Below the pieces are notes generated by a model that saw only the letters and a program-made list of their open reading frames with translations, did not search any database and had not been told where the DNA came from. The translations under genes were made by a program, and so were the position numbers. Shown here piece after piece: positions 39,759-49,285 of a stretch of 64,000 nt of DNA. Position 1 is the stretch's first letter. Each line of letters begins with the position of its first letter. Origin of the DNA: Syngnathus acus (taxonomy: Eukaryota > Chordata > Actinopteri > Syngnathiformes > Syngnathidae); assembly GCF_901709675.1 (NCBI RefSeq), contig NC_051090.1, positions 6,341,842 to 6,405,841 of the forward strand, in the 5' to 3' direction.

Positions 39759-40527
39759 CCTCTCTCTGTCTAAAAATAATTAAAGTCGTAACGGCCAATT
39801 GCCCAAGTTAAACGCCGTCTAACAATCTGGTATATCAATGCAGCTTAATTTTTGGTGGTCCCCATTTGAATAAATCAGACATTTGGTTTAACTGCTTTGT
39901 ATGACAATATGTTTTACATTACTATGAGTTGGTGTCCCCCAAATTAACAAATGTCGGCATAACGGATTTTTTTTTTTCAACCTTTTATTCAAACACATTC
40001 GGTATAATAACACCGTCAACTACAATCCAGCAAATACAAAATTAAAACATCAATGTCGGCATAACGTGTGTCGGCTGCCATAGCAGCAACGCTGTCTCTT
40101 ACTCGTGAATCTTCGCGAACGAACCTGAAAATGGCGGTGTACCTAATAGAGTGTCCGAATGACGTCACAGATCAAACAGCCAATCAGAAAGTGGGGGTGA
40201 GGGCGGGTGTGGCACTTTTCACTTAGACCAGGGGTGTCGACCTCCAGTCCTCGAGGGGCCGCGTTCCAATATGTTTTCCAAGTTACCCTCGTTAAGCGCA
40301 CCTGCGTGAAAAGTTTTTGGTCTTTTCACGTTCTGCAGGAGCTAAAACTTTTCACGCAGGTGCACTTAACGAGGGAATCACACGGACACTCCATTAGGTA
40401 CACCGCCATTTTCAAGTGTACCTAATAACAGGCCACTTTATTAGGGAAATATCATGGTCAAAGGTCACAGGTGTCAAGCTCTAGTCCTCGGGGCCGCGTT
40501 CCAACATGTTTTCAAAGATTGAGAGCT

Positions 40528-40610
40528 TGGGTTAGGGTTAGAGATAGGGTTAGGGTTAGAGCTAGGGTTAGAGCTAGGGTTAGAGCTGGAGCTAGGGTTA
40601 GGGTTAGAGC
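40528..40610 (+). repeat. Degenerate telomere-like repeat
   Basis: About 80 bp of GGGTTA, GGGTTAGA and GAGCTA units, a mix of TTAGGG-type repeats and decayed versions, inside the central block. It is on the left side only. Confidence 0.8.
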
Positions 40611-40632
40611 CCCGAGGACTAGAGCTTGACAC

Positions 40633-41319
40633 CCTAATAAAGTGGCCTGTTATTAGGTACACTTGAAAATGGCGGTGTACCTAATGGAGTGTCCGTGTGA
40701 TTCCCTCGTTAAGTGCACCTGCGTGAAAAGTTTTAGCTACTGCAGAACATGAAATGAGCTAAAACTTTTCACGCAGGTGCGCTTAACGAGGGTAACTTGG
40801 AAAACATATTGGAACGCGGCCCCGAGGACTAGAGCTTGACACCTGTGACCTTTGAACATGGTATTTCCCTAATAAAGTGGCCTGTTATTAGGTACACTTG
40901 AAAATGGCGGTGTACCTAATGGAGTGTCCGTGTGATTCCCTCGTTAAGTGCACCTGCGTGAAAAGTTTTAGCTACTGCAGAACATGAAATGAGCTAAAAC
41001 TTTTCACGCAGGTGCGCTTAACGAGGGTAACTTGGAAAACATATTGGAACGCGGCCCCGAGGACTAGAGCTTGACACCTGTGACCTTTGACCATGATATT
41101 TCCCTACTAAAGTGGCCTGTTATTAGGTACACTTGAAAATGGCGGTGTACCTAATGGAGTGTCCGTGTGATTCCCTCGTTAAGTGCACCTGCGTGAAAAG
41201 TTTTAGCTCCTGCAGAACGTGAAAAGACCAAAAACTTTTCACGCAGGTGCGCTTAACGAGGGTAACTTGGAAAACATATTGGAACGCGGCCCCTCGAGGA
41301 CTGGAGGTCGACACCCCTG
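40633..41319 (+). repeat. ~235-bp tandem repeat (three copies)
   Basis: The start CCCTCGTTAAGTGCACC recurs at 40703, 40938 and 41173, a period of 235 bp. Each unit carries AAAATGGCGGTGTACC, a 90-100 bp hairpin with stems GTGCACCTGCGTGAAAAG / CTTTTCACGCAGGTGC, and TAATAAAGTGGCCTGTTATTA, itself a small hairpin. A fourth, inverted hairpin lies at 40285-40375. Confidence 0.85.
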
Positions 41320-41782
41320 CTTTAAGTGAAAAGTGCCACACCCGCCCTCACCCCCACTTTCTGATTGGCTGTTTGATCTGTGACGTCATTCGGACACTAT
41401 TAGGTACACCGCCATTTTCAGGTTCGTTCGCGAAGATTCACGAGTAAGAGAGCGTTGCTGCTATGGCAGCCGACACACGTTATGCCGACATTGATGTTTT
41501 AATTTTGTATTTGTTGGATTGTAGTTGACGGTGTTATTATACCGAATGTGTTTGAATAAAAGGTTGAAAAAAAATCCGTTATGCCGACATTTGTTAATTT
41601 GGAGGACACCAACTCATATAGCAATGTAAAACATTGTCATATAAAGTAGTTAAACCAAATGTCTGATTTATTCAAATGGGGACCACCAAAGATTAAGCTG
41701 CATTGATATACCAGATTGTTAGACGGCGTTTAACTTGGGCAATTGGCAACTACGACTTCAATTATTTTTAGACAGAGAGAGG

Positions 41783-41897
41783 AAGCTACGCTTTCGCAGA
41801 GCATCAAAAAATTGAGATAGACTCTTGTTGTTCCTCCCCACGGAAATCTTTAGTAAAAGGCGAAAGATTTATACGATCTGAAGAGAAACAAGAGTGA
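41783..41897 (-). ncRNA. U5 spliceosomal snRNA, copy 2
   Basis: The inverted partner of the U5 gene at 39644-39758. Loop 1 and the Sm site are intact. One base in the 3' hairpin differs (GCGTAGC for GCGGAGC), which leaves one mismatch in the terminal stem. PSE at 41941-41960 and SPH at 42106-42124. Confidence 0.95.
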
Positions 41898-41940
41898 ACT
41901 GTTTCATGGATGTCGAAACGGGCTACCCCATTGCTGGTCT

Positions 41941-41960
41941 CACCAAATTAGCAGGCGGTG
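41941..41960 (-). promoter_or_regulatory. PSE of U5 copy 2
   Basis: Inverted counterpart of the U5 copy 1 PSE at the same spacing. Confidence 0.65.
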
Positions 41961-42105
41961 TCGCACTCAATTTGTAACAACCCCTTAAAATAATAGACCT
42001 TGATATATTTGCTCTAGTTAGGATGACCTAACGCCCAACCAAGACGTATAGTTCAAACAAGTATTTGGTGTTTAGAAATGTAGTTCGTGCTCGTAAACAA
42101 TGTCA

Positions 42106-42124
42106 GCGCAAAGGATTGTGGGTA
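42106..42124 (-). promoter_or_regulatory. SPH/Staf element of U5 copy 2
   Basis: Inverted counterpart of the U5 copy 1 element, 209-227 bp upstream of the gene. Confidence 0.65.
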
Positions 42125-42568
42125 CACGATGACGTTAGTACTTTTTTTTTTATGACAGCGTCGCCTATCGATTGGGCGACTTTTTTTTTTGTGTGTGTGA
42201 GTACTGCAAATAAAATCAGTTGTATGTCTGGGTCCACGTACCTTTTGGCCATTAGTCTTTCTTTATAGTGTAGGTAAATGGAGAACGGGAAATGATCCGT
42301 GGGGCTATTCCAGAAAGCAGGTTATATGAAAGTTATATCAAGGTCTATTATTTTTATTTTTACATAAAGATACGTTCGTATCATGAACGAGTCGGGAACG
42401 TAGTAATTACATTTTATTTTGCAATTACTAATTTGTTTACTCGGCAAGTAAACGCACAGTTGCTGAGTGCAGTTAATGCTCCAAAGCGTTCAGTGTATCC
42501 CGACACTGTACTTATGATTCGTGTGAGCATACTTTTATTGCATTGCTGTTTGTATTGTACAGGAAAAT

Positions 42569-42732
42569 CAGGGGAGAGCGCGAACGCAGTCCCCCACTAC
42601 CAGAAATTATGCAGTCGAGATTCCCACATTTGGGGAATTCGCAGGGGTCAGCACAACCGGAGTGCAATGGCTGAGCCTCACCCTGGGTGAACCACCTTCT
42701 TGATCATGGTATCTCCCCTGCCAGGTAAGTAT
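42569..42732 (-). ncRNA. U1 spliceosomal snRNA, copy 3
   Basis: A full 164-nt U1 on the minus strand, identical by eye to copies 1 and 2. It is the palindrome partner of the copy at 38928-39091. PSE at 42775-42792 and SPH at 42923-42944. Confidence 0.97.
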
Positions 42733-42774
42733 GAGTTGTACAAGTCGCCGGGGCCGAGGTCTTTACCGCGCACA

Positions 42775-42792
42775 CCATCTTCAGTCAGAGGC
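42775..42792 (-). promoter_or_regulatory. PSE of U1 copy 3
   Basis: Reverse complement of the GCCTCTGACTGAAGATGG block, 43-60 bp upstream of the gene. Confidence 0.75.
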
Positions 42793-42922
42793 TAATTTGC
42801 CACAAAAGTGTGAGCACACATTCGGTGGATGAGACAGCATTCGTAGAACGGTTAACCTTAGTACACCTTTAGCCATTACAAAACCAAAACATTATAAATC
42901 AAGTAAAAAATAGATTCAAAAA

Positions 42923-42944
42923 CATTACCATCATGCTTTGCTTC
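42923..42944 (-). promoter_or_regulatory. SPH/Staf element of U1 copy 3
   Basis: TTACCATCATGCTTTGCTTC on the plus strand, 191-212 bp upstream of the minus-strand U1. Confidence 0.65.
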
Positions 42945-43400
42945 TTTTTCTACTGCCATCTAGTGGTGATGGCAGCAACCATAATAAACCATAATAAATG
43001 ACGTAAAAACATGCCCATCGTGCATTGCCTCTTTTCACCTGAGAACCCTAAAACGGTATGAATATTTTGTATTTATTGAAAATCTCCAACACTACCGCAG
43101 AAATATGTATATATTTCTTTTTCTGAACAAGTTTTGAAAATGACATTTTCTTAACATTTTGGGAACAAGAATTGGACTAAAAATTCCTGGAATAATGATA
43201 GGAAAATCTCAAGCATTGAAAGACATTTTAACCATATTTAGAACGGTTACGTAAATTCTTGCTGCCGCTCAAGTCGAGCCGTCATGAACTTGAATCAAAC
43301 CCCATCAAGACATGACTTTCTGCTTTATCCTGTGAGAATGAAGCTAACGGATTGCGATGGCTTCCTAAGTAGACTACTCTTGATTTGACCGGTAGAGGGG

Positions 43401-43588
43401 GGGTGCACCGTTCCTGGAGGTACTGCAATACCAGGTCGATGCGTGGAGTGGACGGAGCAAGCCCCTATTCCATCTCCATGTTCCAAAAATCAATTTAATA
43501 TATGGTCCCCGGATAGGGGACGTATCAGATATTAAACTGATAAGAACAGATACTACACTTGATCTTAGCCAAAAGGCCGAGAAGCGAT
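43401..43588 (-). ncRNA. U2 spliceosomal snRNA, copy 2
   Basis: A 188-nt U2 on the minus strand with intact branch-site recognition and Sm regions. It differs by one base after the Sm site (GGAACATGGAG for GGAACAGGGAG). It keeps the PSE (43630-43649), but its upstream homology with the other U2 copies stops at about 43752. Confidence 0.95.
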
Positions 43589-43629
43589 AACCAAAGCTGG
43601 GTCTGAGGAAACTACTTAAATAAAGAGAC

Positions 43630-43649
43630 TACCAATTCAAGTTACGGTT
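43630..43649 (-). promoter_or_regulatory. PSE of U2 copy 2
   Basis: Minus-strand ACCGTAACTTGAATTGG block at standard spacing. Confidence 0.75.
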
Positions 43650-44161
43650 TGAATATATCGACTCATACTAATGCCACGTACCGCGACCACCCAAACAACA
43701 ACTATTAACAGTTTGGAATGATAATGCGTCACTGTGCTGTTTTCAACCTGTGACATAATAAATGAAGTAAAAACATGCCCATCGTGCATTGCCTCTTTTC
43801 ACCTGAGAACCCTAAAACGGCATGAATTTGTATTTATTGAAAATCTCCAACATTACCGCAGAAAAATATATATACTTCTTTTTCTGAACAAGTTTTGAAA
43901 ATGACATTTTCTCAAAAATTTGAGAACAGGAATTGTACTAAAAATTCATGGAACAATGATAGGAAAATCTCAAGCAATGAAAGACATTTTAATCATATTT
44001 TAGAACGGTTACGTAAATTTTTGCTGCCGCTCAAGTCGAGCCGTCATGAACTTGAATCAAACCCCATCAAGACATGACTTTCTGCTTTATCCTGTGAGAA
44101 TGAAGCTAACGGATTGCGATGTCTTCCTTAGTAAATTACTCTTGATTTGACCAGTAGAGGG

Positions 44162-44349
44162 GGGTGCACCGTTCCTGGAGGTACTGCAATACCAGGTCGA
44201 TGCGTGGAATGGACGGAGCAAGCCCCTATTCCATCTCCCTATTCCAAAAATCAATTTAATATATGGTCCCCGGATAGGGGACGTATCAGATATTAAACTG
44301 ATAAGAACAGATACTACACTTGATCTTAGCCAAAAGGCCGAGAAGCGAT
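44162..44349 (-). ncRNA. U2 spliceosomal snRNA, copy 3
   Basis: A 188-nt U2 on the minus strand, 761 bp from copy 2 in the same orientation. It has one substitution in the CCGTCCATTCC segment (usually CCGTCCACTCC). PSE at 44391-44410. It is divergent from the U5 gene at 45312. Confidence 0.95.
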
Positions 44350-44390
44350 AACCAAAACTGGGTCTGAGGAAACTACTTAAATAAAGAGAC

Positions 44391-44410
44391 TACCAATTCA
44401 AGTTACGGTT
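44391..44410 (-). promoter_or_regulatory. PSE of U2 copy 3
   Basis: Same block as in the other U2 copies at standard spacing. Confidence 0.75.
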
Positions 44411-45084
44411 TGAATATATCGACTCATACTAATGCCACGTACCGACCACCCAAACAACAACTATTAACAGTTTGGAATGATAGTGCGTCACTGTGCTGTT
44501 TTCAACCTGTGCATCGAACAAATGGTTGCAGATTTTCGTGTGTTCACGTAGGTTTAGTGTCACGTGGTTCACGTTGACCCAACTGAGCTCCTGATGGGAA
44601 TAGCTTTTAATGACCAACAAAACGAATTAGTCATTCGCCAAAAACAATCCGATCTTTGGATACATTTCGGGACCGAAAGCACAATAGCTGTTTGATGAAC
44701 ATTTTGACGAAAAAAAAAAAAAACACGCAGCAAAAAAACACGCGGCCCACTTCGCCAAACTACTTCCTATTTCCTGCTGTGGCAAATTACATTAACCCTC
44801 GAACACCACCATCGCAGTGGAGGTGAATTGCATTCCAATCCATTCCAGCATTTTTTAACACTCATTTGAGAAATTACGATCGTCTTTTGTTTCCCGATTT
44901 GTGTTGAATAAAAATCTGAAATTACAAATTTGAAAATAACACACGGAAATCGGATCATTTCCCGTTCTCTCATACCAAAAGTACACGGACCAAGACATAC
45001 AACGTTCAAAACTCACACTCAAAATAGTTGCCCAATCGATAGGTGACGCTGTTTGAAATAACGAGCGCCAACGTCGTGAATCAG

Positions 45085-45105
45085 GTATCCATAATCCTGT
45101 GCGCC
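45085..45105 (+). promoter_or_regulatory. SPH/Staf element of U5 copy 3
   Basis: TATCCATAATCCTGTGCG about 207-227 bp upstream of U5. Confidence 0.6.
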
Positions 45106-45251
45106 AACAATGTTTAAAGGAAAAAACACATTAATGAACACAAAATACTCGTTTAAACTGTCTATTTAGGTTGAGTCCTTCTAAGTATAGTAAATCTATG
45201 AACGTCTATTTTTTGCATTAGAAGGAATGGTTGCTGCAATTTCAGCGTGAG

Positions 45252-45270
45252 ACCGCCTGTTAGTTTGGTG
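45252..45270 (+). promoter_or_regulatory. PSE of U5 copy 3
   Basis: ACCGCCTGTTAGTTTGG at -60; two differences from U5 copy 1. Confidence 0.65.
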
Positions 45271-45311
45271 AGACCAGCAATGGGGTGGCCCGTTTCGACC
45301 CGACTCAGTAG

Positions 45312-45427
45312 TTCACTCTTGTTTCTCTTCAGATCGTATAAATCTTTCGCCTTTTACTAAAGATTTCCGTGGGGAGGAACAACAAGAGTCTATCTCAATT
45401 TTTTGATTCTCTGCGAAAGCGGAGCTA
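45312..45427 (+). ncRNA. U5 spliceosomal snRNA, copy 3
   Basis: U5 with intact loop 1 (CGCCTTTTACTAAAG) and Sm site; the 3' hairpin carries TTCTCTGCG in place of TGCTCTGCG. PSE at 45252-45270 and SPH at 45085-45105. It is transcribed away from the U2 gene at 44162-44349. Confidence 0.94.
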
Positions 45428-45876
45428 CCTAATGCTGTTAAAGAAAACATCAATCACGAACTAACCTACATTCAATTCAGCAGATTTACCTTACGTAATA
45501 TAGTTACATTTTCGATATAATATGATTAGAATACTTAAATGTTACTTGATTTCGAGAAAAACTGCGTTTGGAATAATTCTTTAGAAAGACAGACCTGTCA
45601 ATTATGCTTTGAGGAGTGGGAAAAAAATGTTTTGGAGATACGGATGAACTGTTTAGAGAGACATCCAGCCGAGAAAAAGATATTGGTTCTAAAATCCTTC
45701 TTTAACAGTATAGTGTTAATGTAAGTTATTAATATTAAACTTTCCTTGTCACAGAGGAAGCTTGATGCTGTCATTTAGGTCGTAACAGCGACATATGTGT
45801 TAAACGTCGCAATTGAAACAATGCTCTAATTTACATGGACAATGATATCGCAGTTTGATTTTACATTTTAAAAAGA

Positions 45877-46089
45877 ACTACTCTGATCATGTTCCTTCCC
45901 TCAATACTCCACAAGGAAGTAAAGAACGTTCATCAAAGGTGAAGGACATATGATAAATCATTATCCTACACCAGCTTCACGCTCAGGAAGGATCATCAAC
46001 TCTCATCATCGTAGTTAGCTAGACCGTCACTTTAGAAAAGCATTCCTCAAGTCAAGAACTATAGAAATGATCCCTGAAAGTATAGTCTT
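45877..46089 (-). ncRNA. U3 snoRNA, copy 2
   Basis: A 213-nt U3 on the minus strand with A', A, B and C boxes. It has small differences from copy 1 in the hinge (GATGATCC for GATGTTCC). Box D again reads CAGA. PSE at 46132-46150. A minus-strand copy of the ATGG-tailed repeat occupies the next upstream position, as in copy 1. Confidence 0.94.
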
Positions 46090-46131
46090 AACTCAACCAT
46101 GGGCCGCGGCGGGAAGTCATCTGCGAGGGTA

Positions 46132-46150
46132 CCATTCTTACCCAGGGGGC
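46132..46150 (-). promoter_or_regulatory. PSE of U3 copy 2
   Basis: Minus-strand GCCCCCTGGGTAAGAATGG, one base different from copy 1. Confidence 0.65.
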
Positions 46151-46209
46151 AACCTTTGTCCAAATTCACTACACCACGACAAGTAAAGGACTATGTTAGA
46201 TTAGATTGA

Positions 46210-46387
46210 GCGTCGACGTCCATCCATCCATCCCTTTTCTGTACCGCTTAGTCCCCACGGGGGTCGCGGGCGTGCTGGAGCCTATCCCAGCTGTCATCGG
46301 GCAGTAAGCGGGGGACACCCTGAACCAGTTGCCAGCCAATCGCAGGGCACACAGAGACGGAAAACCGTCCGCACTCGCACCTATGGG
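46210..46387 (-). mobile_element. LINE (L2-like) 3' end, inverted array copy
   Basis: Reverse complement of the 37619-37795 element, in the same place relative to U3 copy 2. It was therefore duplicated with the array unit and did not insert independently. Confidence 0.7.
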
Positions 46388-46765
46388 CGTTTTTAGATTA
46401 GATTAGATAATCCTTTATTATTCCCTCAAAGGGGAAACTCCTGTGTTAGCAGCAGTACACTTAACATATACACAGTAAAGTAAAGTAAAAGATATATATA
46501 ATTAAAAAATATGGACAGTATATACACAATACACAGTGGAGATAAAAAAATATTAGATAAAAAAATTGTGCAAAGGAAGAAAAACAGTGCAAAAAAGCAG
46601 GTAAGAAAAGTGTGAGGTAGACAGATATTGCACATATGATTGCACATATGGTTATTGCACGTAATTATTGCATGTTATTATTGTCCGTTAGCTACAGTGA
46701 TCGGCCTGGTTGTACAGTCTGATGGAGCGCTCAATGGGCCTATCATGCATGTTTGGGGGAAATGG
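46387..46765 (-). mobile_element. Non-LTR retroelement 3' end, inverted array copy
   Basis: Reverse complement of the 37240-37618 element with few differences, lying between U3 copy 2 and U1 copy 4. Confidence 0.6.
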
Positions 46766-46975
46766 AAGGAAACCAGAGTGGAGAACGTGCACAATGCAAA
46801 CAAACAGGTCGGGGAAGGGAGTTGGAACCGAACGCTATGAGCAGCAGAGCAAGCGTGGACTCAACGACACGTTTTGAGTGTAAACATTTCCATAGAATCG
46901 CCATCAAGTGGTGCATTTTATATTTGGCTGAAACGCAATTGTTGATCATTATTTGGTTACCATTCACATTTTGAT

Positions 46976-47139
46976 CAGGGGAGAGCGCGAACGCAGTCCC
47001 CCACTACCAGAAATTATGCAGTCGAGATTCCCACATTTGGGGAATTCGCAGGGGTCAGCACACCCGGAGTGCAATGGCTGAGCCTCACCCTGGGTGAACC
47101 ACCTTCTTGATCATGGTATCTCCCCTGCCAGGTAAGTAT
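46976..47139 (-). ncRNA. U1 spliceosomal snRNA, copy 4 (variant)
   Basis: A 164-nt U1 with intact 5' end and Sm site. It carries one change near stem-loop II/III (CTCCGGGTGTGC for CTCCGGTTGTGC). PSE at 47182-47199. Its SPH element is cut short at 47346 by inserted DNA, so its transcription may be reduced. Confidence 0.95.
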
Positions 47140-47181
47140 GAGTTGTACAAGTCGCCGGGGCCGAGGTCTTTACCGCGCACA

Positions 47182-47199
47182 CCATCTTCAGTCAGAGGC
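47182..47199 (-). promoter_or_regulatory. PSE of U1 copy 4
   Basis: Intact GCCTCTGACTGAAGATGG block at standard spacing. Confidence 0.75.
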
Positions 47200-47346
47200 T
47201 AATTTGCCACAAAAGTGTGAGCACACATATTCGGTGGATGAGACAGCATTCGTAGAACTGTTAACATAGTATACCTTTAGTCATTACAAAACCAAAACAT
47301 TATAAATTAAGTAAAAAATAGATTCAAAAACATTGCCATCATGCTT

Positions 47347-47560
47347 TAAACGGCTATACACATATTTTTTAATAACAAACCAAACTTGCACCCATTAACA
47401 ATAATATATATATATATATTGTATTGAAATGTATGTAATGTTATAGGAACCTGCTGTAAAACAGTTCTTGAACTGAGTCAGGCCAGTCCATGAAACTTTG
47501 ATGTTACATGTCGACCTTTCCTTTAAATAAACTGAAAACTGATGCTTTGCTTCTCTTTCT
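47347..47560. other. Insertion in U1 copy 4 distal promoter
   Basis: About 210 bp present here are absent from the matching positions at 36659 and 42935. The insert contains an AT microsatellite and ends beside a second ATGCTTTGCTTC, so the SPH sequence is split with part of it on both sides, as expected of a short target duplication. Family unknown. Confidence 0.6.
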
Positions 47561-48028
47561 ACTGCCTCCACGCCTTTGTTCACCTCCTTTTTCTTAGAGT
47601 CGCCATCTAGTGGTGATGGCAGCAACCATAATAAACCATAATAAATGAAGTCAAAACATGCCCATCATGCATTGCCTCTTTTCATCTGAGAACCCTAAAA
47701 CGGTATGAATTTGTATTTATTGAAAATCTCCAACATTACCGCAGAAAAATATATATATTTCTTTTTCTGAACAAGTTTTGAAAATGACATTTTCTTAAAA
47801 ATTTGAGAAGAATTTTACTAAAAATTCCTGGAACAATGATCTCAAAAAAATCTCAAGCAAAGAAAGACATTTTAACCATATTTTAGAACGGTTACGTATA
47901 AATCGAGCCGTCATGAACTTGAATCAAACCCCATCAAGACATGACTTTCTGCTTCATCCTGTGAGAATGAAGCTAACGGAATGCGATGGCTTCCTGAGTA
48001 AATTACTCTTGATTTGACCAGTAGAGGG

Positions 48029-48216
48029 GGGTGCACCGTTCCTGGAGGTACTGCAATACCAGGTCGATGCGTGGAGTGGACGGAGCAAGCCCCTATTCCA
48101 TCTCCCTATTCCAAAAATCAATTTAATATATGGTCCCCGGATAGGGGACGTATCAGATATTAAACTGATAAGAACAGATACTACACTTGATCTTAGCCAA
48201 AAGGCCGAGAAGCGAT
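48029..48216 (-). ncRNA. U2 spliceosomal snRNA, copy 4
   Basis: A full 188-nt U2 on the minus strand matching copy 1 at all functional segments. PSE at 48258-48278. It is divergent from the U5 gene at 49170, with about 950 bp between their starts. Confidence 0.96.
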
Positions 48217-48257
48217 AACCAAAAGTGGGTCTGAGGAAACCACTTAAATAAAGAGAC

Positions 48258-48278
48258 TACCAATTCAAGTTACGGTTT
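48258..48278 (-). promoter_or_regulatory. PSE of U2 copy 4
   Basis: Intact U2-type PSE at standard spacing. Confidence 0.75.
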
Positions 48279-48940
48279 AAATATATCGACTCATACTAAT
48301 GCCACGTACCGCGACCACCCAAACAACAACTATTAACAGTTTGGAATGATAATGCGTCACTGTGCTGTTTTCAACCTGTGCATCGAACAAATGGTTGCAG
48401 ATTTTCGTGTGTTCAAGTAGGTTTAGTGTCAGGTGGTTCACGTTGACCCAATAGAATAACGATGAACTGAGCTCCTGATGGGAATAGCTTTTAATGACCA
48501 ACAAAACGAATTAGTCATTCGCCAAAAACAATCCGATCTTTGGATACATTTCGGGACCGAAAGCACAATAGCTGTTTGATGAACCTTTTGACGAAAAAAA
48601 AAAAAAAAAAAACACGCAGCAAAAAAACACGCGGCCCACTTCGCCAAACTACTTCCTATTTCCTGCTGTGGCAAATTACATTAACCCTCGCACGCCACCA
48701 TCGCAGTGGAGGTGAATTGCATTCCAATCCATTCCAGCATTTTTTAACACTCATTTGAGAAATTACGATCGTCTTTTGTTTCCCGATTTGTGTTGAATAA
48801 AAATCTGAAATTACAAATTTGAAAATAACTCACGGAAATCGGATCATTTCCCGTTCTCTCATACCAAAAGTACACGGACCAAGACATACAACTGTTTATA
48901 CGTTCAAAACTCACACTCAAAATAGTCGCCCAATCGATAG

Positions 48941-48961
48941 GTACCCATAATCCTGTGCGCC
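48941..48961 (+). promoter_or_regulatory. SPH/Staf element of U5 copy 4
   Basis: TACCCATAATCCTGTGCG about 210-229 bp upstream of U5, in the divergent U2/U5 spacer. Confidence 0.65.
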
Positions 48962-49108
48962 AACAATGTTTAAAGGAAAAAACCACATTAATGAACACAA
49001 AATACTGGTTTAAACTGTCTATTTAGGTTGAGTCCTTCTAAGTATAGTAAATCTATGAACGTCTATTGTTTGTATTAGAAGGAATGGTTGCTGCAATTTC
49101 AGCGTGAG

Positions 49109-49128
49109 ACCGCCTGTTAATCTGGTGA
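49109..49128 (+). promoter_or_regulatory. PSE of U5 copy 4
   Basis: ACCGCCTGTTAATCTGG at -61. Confidence 0.65.
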
Positions 49129-49169
49129 GACCAGCAATCGGGTGGCCCGTTTAGACATGACTCCGTAGT

Positions 49170-49285
49170 TCACTCTTGTTTCTCTTCAGATCGCATAAAT
49201 CTTTCGCCTTTTACTAAAGATTTCCGTGGGGAGGAACAACAAGAGTCTATCTCAATTTTTTGTTGCTCTGCGAAAGCGGAGCTTC
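49170..49285 (+). ncRNA. U5 spliceosomal snRNA, copy 4
   Basis: U5 with ATCGCATAAAT before loop 1, the form seen in human U5, whereas the other three copies have ATCGTATAAAT. Loop 1, Sm site and 3' hairpin are intact. PSE at 49109-49128 and SPH at 48941-48961. Confidence 0.95.

Larger units (their letters stand above)
40229..41319. mobile_element. MITE-bounded foldback block at palindrome centre
   Basis: The left end CAGGGGTGTCGACCTCCAG and the right end are exact reverse complements. Such CAGGGGTGTC termini are common on non-autonomous hAT-type elements in fish. The inside is tandem foldback units plus telomere-like repeats with no coding capacity. Flanks are themselves inverted, so no target-site duplication can be judged. 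Confidence 0.6.
38620..43000. repeat. Large imperfect palindrome (arms about 2.1 kb)
   Basis: The left arm U1(+)-U5(+) at 38.6-40.77 kb is mirrored by U5(-)-U1(-) at 40.77-43.0 kb, including spacers, PSE and SPH elements. The symmetry axis is close to 40.77 kb: 40207 pairs with about 41341, and U5 and U1 starts are symmetric to within a few bases. Arms differ by scattered substitutions and small indels, so they are not identical. Confidence 0.9.
43389..44149 (-). repeat. 761-bp tandem duplication carrying U2
   Basis: U2 copies 2 and 3 with their 3' flanks repeat at a 761-bp interval. The junction near 43752 joins the U2 upstream sequence (TTTTCAACCTGTG) to sequence that elsewhere lies in the U2-U1 spacer (ATAATAAATGAAGTAAAAAC). 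Confidence 0.75.

Noticed and set aside
40207-41341. Near-identical 72-codon open frames on opposite strands in the palindrome core
   Set aside because: They are the two copies of the same inverted non-coding repeat; the reading frame runs through hairpin DNA.
45241-45300. GAGACCGCCTG-like text suggesting a 5S rRNA fragment linked to the array
   Set aside because: Only about 11 bases resemble 5S and they fall in the U5 promoter. No 5S internal control region is present.
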